Below, piece by piece: positions 8,612 through 17,099 of a DNA stretch of 64,000 nucleotides. A program made the translations under genes and the position numbers. The DNA is from Cognatilysobacter bugurensis (GTDB lineage Bacteria > Pseudomonadota > Gammaproteobacteria > Xanthomonadales > Xanthomonadaceae). The notes below the pieces were generated by a model. It did not search any database and was not told the origin of the DNA. It worked only from the letters and a program-made list of their open reading frames with translations. Where the stretch lies: contig NZ_BMYD01000002.1 of the NCBI RefSeq assembly GCF_014652095.1, positions 248,001 to 312,000 of the forward strand, given 5' to 3'. Every line of letters begins with the position of its first letter. The stretch's first letter is position 1.

Positions 8612-10762
8612 ATGCCGCTTTCCGTTGCGCGTGCTCCGCGCCTGTCGCTGTTGTCCTGCGCCGTGCTGCTCGGCCTGCCTGTGGCTGCGCTTGCCCAGTC
8701 GAGCCCCGACGGACAGACGGCTGCGCGCACGCTGGACCGCGTGCAGGTCATCGCGACGCGCACGCCGCAGGCCACGGCCTCCGTGCCGGCCGCGGTCAGC
8801 GTCGTCGACGGCGCGCTGATCGACCGCGACCGCCTCGGCGTCGCGCTCTCGGACGTGCTCGCGCCGGTGCCCGGCGTGATTGCACGCAACCGCCACAACT
8901 ACGCGCAGGACGAGCAGGTCTCGATCCGCGGCTTCGGCACGCGCTCGGCGTTCGGCATCCGCGGCGTGCGCCTGTATCTGGACGGCGTGCCGGCGACGAT
9001 GCCCGACGGCCAGGGCCAGCTGTCGCATTTCCCGCTTGCCCAGGCCGAGCGCATCGAAGTGCTGCGCGGACCCTTCTCGGCGCTCTACGGCAATGCCTCC
9101 GGCGGCGTGCTGCAGCTGTTCACGGCCGACGGCGAGGCGCCGGGCGCGATCGAGGCCGAGGCGGTGGTGGGCACGGACGGGCAGCGGCGGGTCAGCGCCA
9201 CGGCGAGCGGCGCGTCCGGGGGCGTGGATTACCGCGCCGGGCTCAATCGGTTCGAAACCGACGGCTTCCGGGACCACGCGGCGGCCGAGCGCACCTCGTT
9301 CAACGGCAAGCTCAACGCGGCGATCGGCGAGGCGGGCCGGCTCACGATCGTCGCGAATGCGCTCGATGCCCCCGATGCGCAGGACCCGCAGGGCCTCACG
9401 CGCGAGCAGTTCGAGGCCGATCCGACCCAGGCCAGCGCCGGCGCGTTGCTGTTCAACACGCGCAAGAGCGTCGAGCAGCGGCAACTCGGCGCGGTCTACA
9501 CGCACGCGTTCGATGCAGGCGAACTGCGCCTGCTCGCGTATGCAGGCGAGCGCGAGATCTCGCAGGTGCTGTCGATTCCGGTTGGGACGCAGCGCAGTCC
9601 GCTCAGCGGCGGCGGCGTGATCTCTTTCGAGGCGCCGTACCGCGGTGTTGACCTTCGCTGGACGGGGCAGGGCACGCTCGCGGGCGCGCCGCTGGAATGG
9701 ACGCTCGGCGTGGCGCACGACCGGCAGACACAGCGTCGCGCCGGCTTTGAAAACTTTGTCGGCGACGTGCTCGGCGTGCGCGGCGCGTTGCGGCTGCGCC
9801 AGGACGACACCGTGCAATCGCTCGACCCGTACGCGCAGGCGCTATGGCGGCCGAATGACGCGTGGACGCTGCTGGCCGGCGTGCGCGCGAGCGAGGTGCG
9901 CTTCCGCTCGCAGGATCGCTACATCACCGACCGCAATCCCGACGACAGCGGCCGCGTCAGTCACGACGCGGTCTCGCCCGTGCTCGGCGCGAGCGTGCGG
10001 CTGCGCAGCGGGCTGCATGCGTTCGCCGCGTACGGCGAAGGCTTCGAGACGCCGACGTTCAACGAGATCGGCTACCGCGCCGACGGCGGCAGCGGGCTCA
10101 ATTTCACACTGCAGCCTGCGCGTACGCGCAGCGTCGAGACCGGCCTCAAGCTCGACGACGGCGGCGCGCTGCGCGGCGAGTTCGTCCTGTTCCGCGCCGA
10201 CACGCGCGATGAGATCACCGCCGCGACGAGCGCGGGCGGGCGCAGCACGTTCCAGAACGCGGGCCGTGCGCGCCGCGAGGGCGCGGAGTTGTCGCTGCGC
10301 TATGCGCGCGACCGCGTTCAGGGCTGGCTTGCGGCCACGTGGCTCGATGCGCGCTTCGCCGATGGGTTCCTGACCTGTGCGGGGCCGCCGTGCACAGTGC
10401 CCGACGTGCTTGTGCCCGCGGGGCGGCGCATCCCGGGCGTGGCGCGCACCACCGCGGCGGCCGGCGTCGATCTGGGCGGCGACATCGGCTGGCAGTGGCG
10501 TTTCGACGCGCAGCACGTGAGTGACGTGCCGGTCGCGCAGACGAGTGATGAGCGTGCGCCGGCGTACACCGTGTTCAACGCGAGCCTCGGCTACGGCCTG
10601 CGCGGCGCCCATGGCCATGGGCGTGTGTTCGTTGCCGTGCACAACCTTGCCGACCGGCGCTACGCGGGCTCGGTAATCGTCAACGAGAGCAACGGTCGCC
10701 ACTACGAGCCCGCGCCTGGGCGGCAGTGGTTCATCGGTGCGCAGTGGCGCTGGGGCGACTGA
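8612..10762 (+). CDS. pqqU: TonB-dependent receptor, PqqU/YncD type (PQQ uptake)
   Basis: Outer-membrane receptor that takes up a substrate with TonB energy. The 716-residue protein has a signal peptide (about residues 1-29, ending ALA-Q), a plug domain with VSIRGFGTRSAFGIRGVRLY and DGVPATMPDGQGQ, and a beta-barrel. Several stretches are nearly word-for-word those of E. coli YncD, shown to import pyrroloquinoline quinone and renamed PqqU: the plug segment above, LRGPFSALYGNASGGV, GFETPTFNEIGYRADG, and the C-terminal SVIVNESNGRHYEP. The next gene encodes a PQQ-type sugar dehydrogenase, which fits. The last residues are WRWGD rather than a terminal Phe. I start at ATG 8612, the first residue of the signal peptide. 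Confidence 0.85.
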   Translation: MPLSVARAPRLSLLSCAVLLGLPVAALAQSSPDGQTAARTLDRVQVIATRTPQATASVPAAVSVVDGALIDRDRLGVALSDVLAPVPGVIARNRHNYAQDEQVSIRGFGTRSAFGIRGVRLYLDGVPATMPDGQGQLSHFPLAQAERIEVLRGPFSALYGNASGGVLQLFTADGEAPGAIEAEAVVGTDGQRRVSATASGASGGVDYRAGLNRFETDGFRDHAAAERTSFNGKLNAAIGEAGRLTIVANALDAPDAQDPQGLTREQFEADPTQASAGALLFNTRKSVEQRQLGAVYTHAFDAGELRLLAYAGEREISQVLSIPVGTQRSPLSGGGVISFEAPYRGVDLRWTGQGTLAGAPLEWTLGVAHDRQTQRRAGFENFVGDVLGVRGALRLRQDDTVQSLDPYAQALWRPNDAWTLLAGVRASEVRFRSQDRYITDRNPDDSGRVSHDAVSPVLGASVRLRSGLHAFAAYGEGFETPTFNEIGYRADGGSGLNFTLQPARTRSVETGLKLDDGGALRGEFVLFRADTRDEITAATSAGGRSTFQNAGRARREGAELSLRYARDRVQGWLAATWLDARFADGFLTCAGPPCTVPDVLVPAGRRIPGVARTTAAAGVDLGGDIGWQWRFDAQHVSDVPVAQTSDERAPAYTVFNASLGYGLRGAHGHGRVFVAVHNLADRRYAGSVIVNESNGRHYEPAPGRQWFIGAQWRWGD

Positions 10763-10827
10763 CGCTGCGCGATGCGTTCACGCGGGCGGGGCGACGCTGC
10801 CGGTTGGCAACCCCGGAAGCATTCGCC

Positions 10828-12186
10828 ATGTTCGCGCCGCATTTGACGTGGTTCCGTCCCGTCGCTTTTCTCGCCGCCGCTCTGCTCAGCGCGTGCGCCG
10901 GGCGGGCCGAGCTGACGGTCGCGCAAGGCAGCGGCCTCGACCCGGTGCTGCCGCCACCGGAAAACGCGCTGATTCCCGTCGTCAACCCGCCGAACGCGGT
11001 CGGCTGGCCGGACCGCCGCATGCCGGTCGCGGCGCCGGGATTGAAGGTCAACGCATTCGCGACCGGCCTCGATCACCCGCGCTGGCTGCACGTGTTGCCG
11101 AACGGCGACGTGCTCGTGGCCGAGACGAACGCGCCGCCGAAGCAGACGCCGCCGTCGGTCAAGAAGCTCGCGATGAAGCTGGTGATGAAGAAGGCCGGCG
11201 CCGCCGTGCCGAGCGCGAACCGCATCACCCTGCTGCGCGATGCCGACGGCGACGGCGTGGCCGAGCTGCGCACGCCGCTGCTTACCGGCCTGTTCCACCC
11301 CTTCGGCATGGCGCTGGTCGGCGACCGGCTCTACATCGCGAATGCCGACGGCGTCGTCCACGTGCCGTACCAAACCGGCGACACGCGCATCACCGAGGCG
11401 CCGCAGCGCCTCGCGCCGCTGCCGGGCGGGCCGATCAACCACCACTGGACGAAAAGCCTCATCGCAAGCCCGGACGGCACCCGGCTGTACGCGGGCGTCG
11501 GCTCGAACAGCAACATCGCCGAGAGCGGCATGGCGGCGGAGGCGGGGCGGGCCGCCATCCACGAGATCGACATCGCGACCGGTCGCACGCGCGTGTTCGC
11601 GTCGGGACTGCGCAACCCGGTTGGCATGGACTGGCAGCCGCAGAGCGGGCAGTTGTGGGCCGCGGTCAACGAGCGCGACATGCTCGGCAGCGACCTCGTT
11701 CCCGACTACATGACGAGCGTGCGCGACGGCGGCTTCTACGGCTGGCCGTACAGCTATTTCGGTGCGCATCTCGACCCGCGCGTGAAACCGCCGCGGCCCG
11801 AGCTCGTCGCACAAGCCATCGTGCCCGATTACGCGCTAGGTCCGCACACGGCCTCGCTGGGGCTGGTGTTCTACGACGGCGCGCTGATGCCGCAGTTCGC
11901 GCACGGCGCGCTGATTGGGCAGCACGGCTCATGGAACCGAACGCCGCCGAGCGGCTACAAGGTGGTGTTCGTGCCGTTTGAGAACGGCCAGCCCGTGGGC
12001 CTGCCGCGCGACGTGCTCACCGGGTTTCTCGGCGAGGGCCAGGACGACGCCTACGGCCGGCCGGTGGGGGTGGAGGTCGCCCGCGACGGCGCGATCCTCG
12101 TCGCCGACGACGTTGGCAATGCGGTGTGGCGGGTCACGCCCGCCGCGACGCCGTCGGAGGCCCCGGCTCCGGCGGCATCACGCTGA
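10828..12186 (+). CDS. PQQ-dependent sorbosone dehydrogenase family lipoprotein
   Basis: A predicted periplasm-facing lipoprotein (signal with LLSAC lipobox near residue 21) followed by a six-bladed beta-propeller of the soluble glucose dehydrogenase/L-sorbosone dehydrogenase family, which uses PQQ to oxidise sugars or aldehydes. Family motifs include HPRWLHVLPNGDVLVAETN, PFGMALVGDRLYIAN, GLRNPVGMDWQPQ, a YGWPYSYFG segment and IGQHGSWNR. The 452-residue length is typical. It lies 65 bases after pqqU on the same strand, so the receptor may supply its cofactor; no PQQ biosynthesis gene is in the window. Substrate unknown. Confidence 0.85.
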   Translation: MFAPHLTWFRPVAFLAAALLSACAGRAELTVAQGSGLDPVLPPPENALIPVVNPPNAVGWPDRRMPVAAPGLKVNAFATGLDHPRWLHVLPNGDVLVAETNAPPKQTPPSVKKLAMKLVMKKAGAAVPSANRITLLRDADGDGVAELRTPLLTGLFHPFGMALVGDRLYIANADGVVHVPYQTGDTRITEAPQRLAPLPGGPINHHWTKSLIASPDGTRLYAGVGSNSNIAESGMAAEAGRAAIHEIDIATGRTRVFASGLRNPVGMDWQPQSGQLWAAVNERDMLGSDLVPDYMTSVRDGGFYGWPYSYFGAHLDPRVKPPRPELVAQAIVPDYALGPHTASLGLVFYDGALMPQFAHGALIGQHGSWNRTPPSGYKVVFVPFENGQPVGLPRDVLTGFLGEGQDDAYGRPVGVEVARDGAILVADDVGNAVWRVTPAATPSEAPAPAASR

Positions 12187-12199
12187 CAGCCGAGCCGGC

Positions 12200-12484
12200 T
12201 CAGTGCAGCCGCGTGCCCAATTCGACCGACTGCGGCTCGGCGCTGAAGCGGCGAGGGTAATCGCGCTCGTCGGAAATGCGCACGATGTCGGCGTCGGCCA
12301 TCTCGGGCGCGCCGTACACGGCGTAGGCCACTTCGCCGTCGCGCAGGCCGACGTGGTGCAAACGGTAGCGCGGCCGGCCTCCGCCGCTGTTTTCCGGGTA
12401 GTGCATCGGCGGTTGGCGGCCGTGGACGTCGAGGTCCAGCTCCGCGTTGTCGACCGTTCCGCCGACGAATAGGGCTCGCGTCAT
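12200..12484 (-). CDS. Small hypothetical protein (94 aa)
   Basis: A 94-residue protein starting MTRALFVGGTVDNAELDLDV. It has the look of a compact mixed fold, with RYRLHHVGLRDGEVAYAVYG in the middle, and no signal or membrane segment. I do not recognise the family. It converges on the sorbosone dehydrogenase gene 13 bases away. The ATG at 12484 is the only sensible start. Confidence 0.55.
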   Translation of the reverse strand: MTRALFVGGTVDNAELDLDVHGRQPPMHYPENSGGGRPRYRLHHVGLRDGEVAYAVYGAPEMADADIVRISDERDYPRRFSAEPQSVELGTRLH

Positions 12485-12610
12485 CGCATCTGCTCCAGAG
12501 TCCGGGACGAATCGAGAATGGGGTCGGCGTTGTTGCCCGCGCATGAAGCTCGCGTTCGCTTTGCGCGAACACCGCCTGACCGCTCACCGTGCCGGGTCGC
12601 TCCCGTCGAC

Positions 12611-12616
12611 TAGAAT
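12611..12616 (+). promoter_or_regulatory. -10 box for the rsmC-rsuA-HAD operon
   Basis: TAGAAT preceded by AC, 21 bases before the GTG at 12638. Five of six bases match the sigma-70 consensus. No clear -35 box was found at the usual spacing. Confidence 0.5.
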
Positions 12617-12637
12617 CGCGACCCCTTCGCTGCCCAG

Positions 12638-13684
12638 GTGCACCGCGTGAGCGCATCCGACGCCGATGCCGGCCGCGTGCTGGATTCCCTGATGCTCCCG
12701 TTCGACCGCGGCATGCTCGACTGGCCCGCAAGCGGGGTGCTGTGCCTGCGCGCGCGCCCCGGCGTTGCGATGACCGGTCGCCGCGGACTTGTCTGCTCGC
12801 AGGGCTTCAAGCCCGACGCCGACGCGCTCGAGGCGGCCGGGTTCGAGCTTGACGCCGACCCCGCGCGACGCTACGAGGTCGTGCTCGTGCTGCCGCCGCG
12901 CCAGCGCGACGAGGCGCGCGCGCTGTTCGCCGAGGCCATCGCGCGCTGCGCGCCGGGCGGGCGCGTCGTCGCCAGCGTGGCGAACAACGCGGGCGCGAAG
13001 ACCGCCGAAGGCGATTTGGCCGCGGTGGCGGGCGGCGTGTCCGTCGAGAGCAAGTACAAATGCCGCGTGTTCTGGACCGCGCCGCTGCAGGGTCCGGCCG
13101 ACCCGGCGCTTGCGGCGCAATGGACGGCGGCCGACACCCCGCGGCCGATCGCGGGCGGTCGGTTCCTGAGCCGGCCCGGCCTGTTCGCCTGGGACCGCAT
13201 CGACCCGGCATCCGCACTGCTCGCCCAGCACCTGCCGGCGGACCTCGCCGGCGACGCGGCCGATCTCGGCGCGGGCTTTGGGTTCCTGTCGGCCGAGCTG
13301 CTCGAGCGCTGCCCGGCCATCCGCACGCTCGACGTGATCGAAGCCGAGGCGCGCGCGCTCGAGCTCGCGCGCACGAACCTCGAGCGGTACCAGGACCGGG
13401 CCGAACTGCACTTCCACTGGCTCGACGCCACGCGCGGGCTGCCGGGACGCTACGACGTGATCGTGACCAACCCGCCGTTCCACGCGGGCGACCGCCTCGA
13501 TCGCCCCGGCCTCGGGCGCCGCTTCATCGACGTCGCCGCGGCGGCGCTGCGGCCGCGCGGGCGGCTCTGGCTCGTCGCAAACCGGCACCTGCCCTATGAG
13601 GACACGTTCGCGGCCGCCTTCGCGCAGGTGCGCACGGTCGCGTTCGGCGGCGGCTTCAAGGTCATCGAAGGCGTGCGCGCATGA
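12638..13684 (+). CDS. rsmC: 16S rRNA m2G1207 methyltransferase RsmC-type
   Basis: SAM-dependent guanine-N2 methyltransferase acting on 16S rRNA in the small subunit. The 348-residue protein has the two-domain RsmC layout: a degenerate N-terminal methyltransferase-like domain (1-155) and a catalytic C-terminal one with the SAM loop DLGAGFGFLSAELL and the catalytic VTNPPFHAG motif. GTG 12638 is chosen because a TAGAAT box lies 21 bases upstream; a second GTG at 12647 is possible. The stop overlaps the start of the rsuA gene (ATGA), so the two rRNA modification genes are translationally coupled. Confidence 0.88.
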   Translation: MHRVSASDADAGRVLDSLMLPFDRGMLDWPASGVLCLRARPGVAMTGRRGLVCSQGFKPDADALEAAGFELDADPARRYEVVLVLPPRQRDEARALFAEAIARCAPGGRVVASVANNAGAKTAEGDLAAVAGGVSVESKYKCRVFWTAPLQGPADPALAAQWTAADTPRPIAGGRFLSRPGLFAWDRIDPASALLAQHLPADLAGDAADLGAGFGFLSAELLERCPAIRTLDVIEAEARALELARTNLERYQDRAELHFHWLDATRGLPGRYDVIVTNPPFHAGDRLDRPGLGRRFIDVAAAALRPRGRLWLVANRHLPYEDTFAAAFAQVRTVAFGGGFKVIEGVRA

Positions 13685-14385
13685 AGCTCGTCAAGCTCAT
13701 CGCGAACCTCGGCTACGGCAGCCGCAAGCAGGTCACCGCGATGTTCCGCGAGGGCCTGATTACCGACGCCGACGGCGAGGTGCTGTACGCCGACGACAAG
13801 GTCGAGCACGCCGCGATCCGCATTGAAGGCGAGCCGCTGGACCCGCCGGCCGGCCTCGTGCTCATGCTGCACAAGCCGCTGGGCGTGACCTGCTCGACGA
13901 AGGACCCCGGGCGCGTCGTCTACGACCTGCTGCCGCCGCGCTTCCGGCGGCGCTCGCCGCTGCTGTCGACCGTCGGCCGGCTCGATCGCGACACCTCCGG
14001 CCTGCTGCTCATGACCGACGACGGCGCGCTGCTGCACCGCATCGTCTCGCCGAAGGCGCAGCTCGCGAAGGTCTACGAGGCCACGCTCGCGCAGGATCTG
14101 CGCGGTGATGAGGCCGGGATCTTCGCAAGCGGCACGCTGCAGCTCGAATCCGAAACCACGCCGCTGCATCCGGCCGCGCTCGAGGTGCTCGGGCCACGCC
14201 ACGCGCGCCTCACGCTCACCGAAGGACGCTACCACCAGGTCCGCCGCATGTTCGCGGCGGTCGGCAACCATGTCGACGCACTGCACCGCCCGCGCATCGG
14301 CGGACTCGATCTCGGTGATCTGCCGGCGGGCCAGTGGCGGGCACTGGGGCCGGACGATCTGGACAGGCTTTTCGGAGGCGCTTGA
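13681..14385 (+). CDS. rsuA: 16S rRNA pseudouridine-516 synthase RsuA
   Basis: Converts uridine 516 of 16S rRNA to pseudouridine. An S4-like RNA-binding domain (1-60, LIANLGYGSRKQV) is followed by the catalytic domain with GRLDRDTSGLLL, where D102 is the catalytic aspartate, at the same residue number as in E. coli RsuA. The closing GRYHQVRRMF motif is also present. Length 234 residues matches RsuA (231) rather than the larger RluB/RluE types. It overlaps rsmC by four bases and the HAD gene by one. Confidence 0.9.
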   Translation: MKLVKLIANLGYGSRKQVTAMFREGLITDADGEVLYADDKVEHAAIRIEGEPLDPPAGLVLMLHKPLGVTCSTKDPGRVVYDLLPPRFRRRSPLLSTVGRLDRDTSGLLLMTDDGALLHRIVSPKAQLAKVYEATLAQDLRGDEAGIFASGTLQLESETTPLHPAALEVLGPRHARLTLTEGRYHQVRRMFAAVGNHVDALHRPRIGGLDLGDLPAGQWRALGPDDLDRLFGGA

Positions 14386-15056
14386 TGGCGGTGGAAGCAA
14401 TCGGGTTCGAGCCCGCGGCAGTGCTGCTCGACATGGACGGGCTCATGCTCGACAGCGAGCGCGTGCATCAGGAGTGCTGGCGCGAAGCCGCGAAGCAGCT
14501 CGATCTCGACGTCGATGACGAGCTGTTCATGTCGCTGGTCGGCCTGCACGAGGACGATCAGCATGAGCGGCTGTGTGAGCAGCTGGGCCCTGAAAAGGCC
14601 GATCCGCTGATCGAGCGTTGCGACGCATTGTTCACCAAGCGCATCGAGGCTGGGTTGCCGCACAAGCCCGGCCTGGTGCCGCTGCTCGAGCGCTTGGCCG
14701 GCGCCCAAGTGACGCGAGCGGTGGTGACGTCCTCGGTCTGCGAGCACGCGTGGCAGAAGCTCGAGACCGCGGGCCTGCGCCGCTACTTCGACACTGTCAT
14801 TAGCGGCAGTGACATCGATTCGCCCAAGCCCGCGCCCGACATCTATCGCCTCGCTGCCGAGCGCCTCGGCGTCGACCCGGCGCGCTGCATCGTGCTCGAA
14901 GACTCCGAGCCCGGCGTGCGGGCCGCACTGGCGGCCGGCATGCATCCGATCCAGGTGCCCGACCTCGTCCAGCCGGACGAGGCGCTGCGCGAGATGGGGC
15001 ATCGGATTGTGGAATCGCTCGAGCAGGCCGGTGAGCTGATCACGCCGCGTCTGTAG
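14385..15056 (+). CDS. HAD-superfamily hydrolase, beta-phosphoglucomutase/phosphatase type
   Basis: A 223-residue HAD subfamily IA phosphatase. Motif I LLDMDGLMLDSE has the nucleophile D16 and acid D18; motif II is the VVTSS region; motif III the lysine of SPKPAPDIY; motif IV is VLEDSEPGV. A helical cap lies between residues 25 and 90. Substrates of such enzymes are small phosphosugars or nucleotides; the exact one is not visible. Its ATG overlaps the rsuA stop (TGATG), so it is the third gene of a coupled operon. Confidence 0.85.
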   Translation: MAVEAIGFEPAAVLLDMDGLMLDSERVHQECWREAAKQLDLDVDDELFMSLVGLHEDDQHERLCEQLGPEKADPLIERCDALFTKRIEAGLPHKPGLVPLLERLAGAQVTRAVVTSSVCEHAWQKLETAGLRRYFDTVISGSDIDSPKPAPDIYRLAAERLGVDPARCIVLEDSEPGVRAALAAGMHPIQVPDLVQPDEALREMGHRIVESLEQAGELITPRL

Positions 15057-15160
15057 CAGGCCCGCGCGGCAGCGAGGCCGGGGCGATACAGACCTTCGAC
15101 ATCAAGCCTGCCCGCAGCTGGCCCGCTCTGGCCTGCACCGCGCGACCGCCTTGCAGCGTT

Positions 15161-15234
15161 GCCTGGGTAAGCGAAGCGCAACCGGGATCCACGCGCGTCG
15201 CCACCCGGGTGAGCTTCGCTTACACGGGCTACCG
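15161..15234. repeat. Two REP-like elements, opposite orientation
   Basis: A first copy reads CCTGGGTAAGCGAAGCGCA and a second ACCCGGGTGAGCTTCGCTTA in reverse. Both share the core of the perfect hairpin at 15721-15755, of the CCGGGTAAG...GAAGC kind common between genes in Xanthomonadaceae and pseudomonads. Confidence 0.6.
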
Positions 15235-15280
15235 GGCCTGCCGCTGGCTTGTGCTTTTAGCCGGGTCCATCGAAGACCCG

Positions 15281-15655
15281 GAGGGCGGCGGCCATGGATG
15301 GCCGCCGTTTTCCGACCGAGCCAGGATGGTGAGTCGGAAAATCTGCCACGCGCTCCACGCCGCAGCGGGAGATTTGTCGGGGAACGGCCCTTCTCTTTGG
15401 TTACTTTCTCTTGGGCCAGCAAGAGAAAGTAACTCGCGCCAGCGCGAAAGCTCTGGCTTCGAAGCCGTGCGCAGGAAAGCACAAGCTTCCGCCTTGCGGC
15501 GGGTCACTTTTCTTTGCTGGCCCAAAGAAAAGTAACCAAAAGAAACGGCCTTCCCCGACAAGGCTCAATGGCAGACGGGTGCGTACGACGCGATTTTCCG
15601 ACTCGCCATCGTGGCTCGGTCGGAAAACGGCGGCCATCCATGGCCGCCGCCCTTT
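15281..15655. repeat. 375-bp imperfect inverted repeat (two convergent copies of one unit)
   Basis: The left arm begins GGGCGGCGGCCATGGATGG and the right arm ends with its complement. Both arms go on through GCCGTTTTCCGACCGAGCC, a GAGTCGGAAAATC stretch, TTGTCGGGGAA and GGTTACTTT near the inside, with a few mismatches. Each arm therefore looks like one copy, about 150-180 bases long, of the same interspersed element. The centre is the 12-base palindrome GGCTTCGAAGCC at 15455-15466. Within each arm, GTTACTTTCTCTTGGGCCAGC and its partner form smaller hairpins. Confidence 0.8.
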
Positions 15656-15720
15656 GGGTCTACGGTTGCCGCGAAAAGCCAAAGCAAGGGAAAGCAAAAG
15701 CACAGGCGAAGGCCGATTTG

Positions 15721-15755
15721 CGTAGCCCGGGTAAGCTTCGCTTACCCGGGCTACG
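15721..15755. repeat. Perfect REP-like hairpin
   Basis: A 16-base stem, CGTAGCCCGGGTAAGC, with a three-base loop TTC and an exact complement. It is not followed by a T run, so it is not a classical terminator for the DUF1415 gene reading toward it. Confidence 0.85.
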
Positions 15756-15897
15756 GGGCCCAACAAATGCGGCCATCGAATGACGATGCGCGCGGCGGCG
15801 CGTTGGCATTCCCCCCGCGCCTGCGCCCGGCGGCACGGTGCGCTTCCCTTACCCAGGCTCCTGGGCTACCGGTCGCCGATTACACGCCGTCCCGCAC

Positions 15898-16458
15898 CTA
15901 CTCGAGCAACTTCGCGTACCCCGTAAACCCCAGTTTTTCCATCGTCTCGAGGTTGCGCTCGACGATCACGTCCGGATCGGGGTAGACCGCCACCGCGCGG
16001 TCGATGCTCGCCTCGCGCAGCAGGTGCAGCGTGGGGTGCGGCGTGCGGTTCGTGCAGTTGCCGGCGTCGTCGTAATCCGTGCCGGCAAACTGGTAATCCG
16101 GGTGGAAGCTCGCGACCTGGATCTCGCCGTCGAGCTCGAGTGACTCGATGAGCGCATCGGCCTCGTCGAGGAAATCGTTGTAGTCGAGGAAGTCCTGCAG
16201 CACGTGCGGGTGCACAATCAGCGTCGTGTCGATCTGCTCGGCCGGCGTCGCGTGCAGCAGCCGCAGCTCGGCCTCAAGCACGTCATGCAACGCGTCGGTG
16301 GTTACGGCGTCGGTGAGCACGAAGCGCACCTGGCGCTTCACGTACACCGACTTTGCAAACGGGCACAGGTTGAGCCCGATCACCGCGCGCTCGAGCCACG
16401 TGCGCGTCGCCGCAATCTCGGGCGCGTCAGGCGCGCCGTGGTCGAGCCCTGCGCTCAC
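15898..16458 (-). CDS. DUF1415 domain protein
   Basis: A 186-residue conserved protein of unknown function found widely in beta- and gammaproteobacteria. Family signatures are TRTWLERAVIGLNLCPFAK, the DTTLIVHPHVLQDFLDYNDF stretch, IQVASFHPDYQFAGT and NRTPHPTLHLLREASI. A conserved Cys and several His/Asp residues suggest a metal or redox role, but that is inference. No signal peptide. The protein ends at 15898, right beside the repeat island. Confidence 0.88.
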   Translation of the reverse strand: MSAGLDHGAPDAPEIAATRTWLERAVIGLNLCPFAKSVYVKRQVRFVLTDAVTTDALHDVLEAELRLLHATPAEQIDTTLIVHPHVLQDFLDYNDFLDEADALIESLELDGEIQVASFHPDYQFAGTDYDDAGNCTNRTPHPTLHLLREASIDRAVAVYPDPDVIVERNLETMEKLGFTGYAKLLE

Positions 16459-16501
16459 CGCGTCGCGCCTGCCGGCATCGCAATTTGGCGGCGCAGATGC
16501 A

Positions 16502-16984
16502 TCAATCGCGGAAGTTTTCGAACTGCAGCGGGCGCTCGAACTCCATGACGCGCAGCAGCGCGATCGCGGCCTGCAGGTCGTCGCGCTTCTTGCCGTTCAC
16601 GCGCAGCTTGTCGCCGTTGATCTGGCTGTCGACCTTGAGCTTGGCGTCCTTCATCGCGGCCTGGATCTTCTTCGCAAGCTCGCGTTCGATGCCCTGCTGC
16701 ACGGTCACCGTCTGGCGCGCGCCGGCAAGGTTCGTCTCGACGTCGCCGAACTCGAGGCAGCGCGCGTCGATACCACGCGCGATCAGGCGCGCGCGCAGGA
16801 TGTCGGTCATCTGCTTGAGCTGGAAGTCGCTCGGCGCGGACTGCTTGATCGTGCTCTCGTCGAGCTCGAACGTCGCGTCGACGCCCTTGAAGTCGAAGCG
16901 CGTGCCGAGCTCGCGGTTGGCCTGGTCGACGGCGTTGGTGAGCTCGTGCGTGTCCACTTCGGACACGATGTCGAACGAAGGCAT
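16502..16984 (-). CDS. yajQ: YajQ-family nucleotide-binding protein
   Basis: A 160-residue cytoplasmic protein with two RNP-like alpha/beta domains. The Xanthomonas homologue binds cyclic di-GMP and partners a transcription factor to control virulence genes; E. coli YajQ binds nucleotides. The N-terminus MPSFDIVSEVDTHELTNAVDQ and the C-terminus VMEFERPLQFENFRD are characteristic, and the length is exactly that of the family. ATG 16984 follows from the N-terminus. Confidence 0.95.
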   Translation of the reverse strand: MPSFDIVSEVDTHELTNAVDQANRELGTRFDFKGVDATFELDESTIKQSAPSDFQLKQMTDILRARLIARGIDARCLEFGDVETNLAGARQTVTVQQGIERELAKKIQAAMKDAKLKVDSQINGDKLRVNGKKRDDLQAAIALLRVMEFERPLQFENFRD

Positions 16985-17063
16985 CGCGCACTCCAGTCTG
17001 AAAACGGGCCGCAAGGGTAACGCAGCGTTGCACTGCGCTCACGCCTGCGCCCCGCGCGCTGGC

Positions 17064-17069
17064 TAGACT
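17064..17069 (+). promoter_or_regulatory. -10 box for the alcohol dehydrogenase gene
   Basis: TAGACT in the context GGCTAGACT, 30 bases before the ATG at 17100. The -35 box is unclear. Confidence 0.4.
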
Positions 17070-17099
17070 CGTCCGGTCCCCCGACGCCCGGAGTCGCCC

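Larger units (their letters stand above)
15057..15897. other. Gene-free island with REP-like and long inverted repeats
   Basis: This 841-base stretch has no credible gene. All open frames in it run through inverted repeats and translate to low-complexity, Lys/Ser/Pro-rich strings. It holds at least three REP-like elements and one long imperfect inverted repeat, listed separately. Confidence 0.8.

Noticed and set aside
14401-14425. GGTTCGAGCC resembling a tRNA T-arm
   Set aside because: It is inside the HAD phosphatase gene, and no acceptor or anticodon stem can be built around it.
15102-15783. Several open frames of 80-126 codons on both strands in the 15 kb spacer
   Set aside because: They run through inverted repeats and appear on both strands with mirrored content, so they are repeat-derived; such frames are often mis-annotated as hypothetical proteins.
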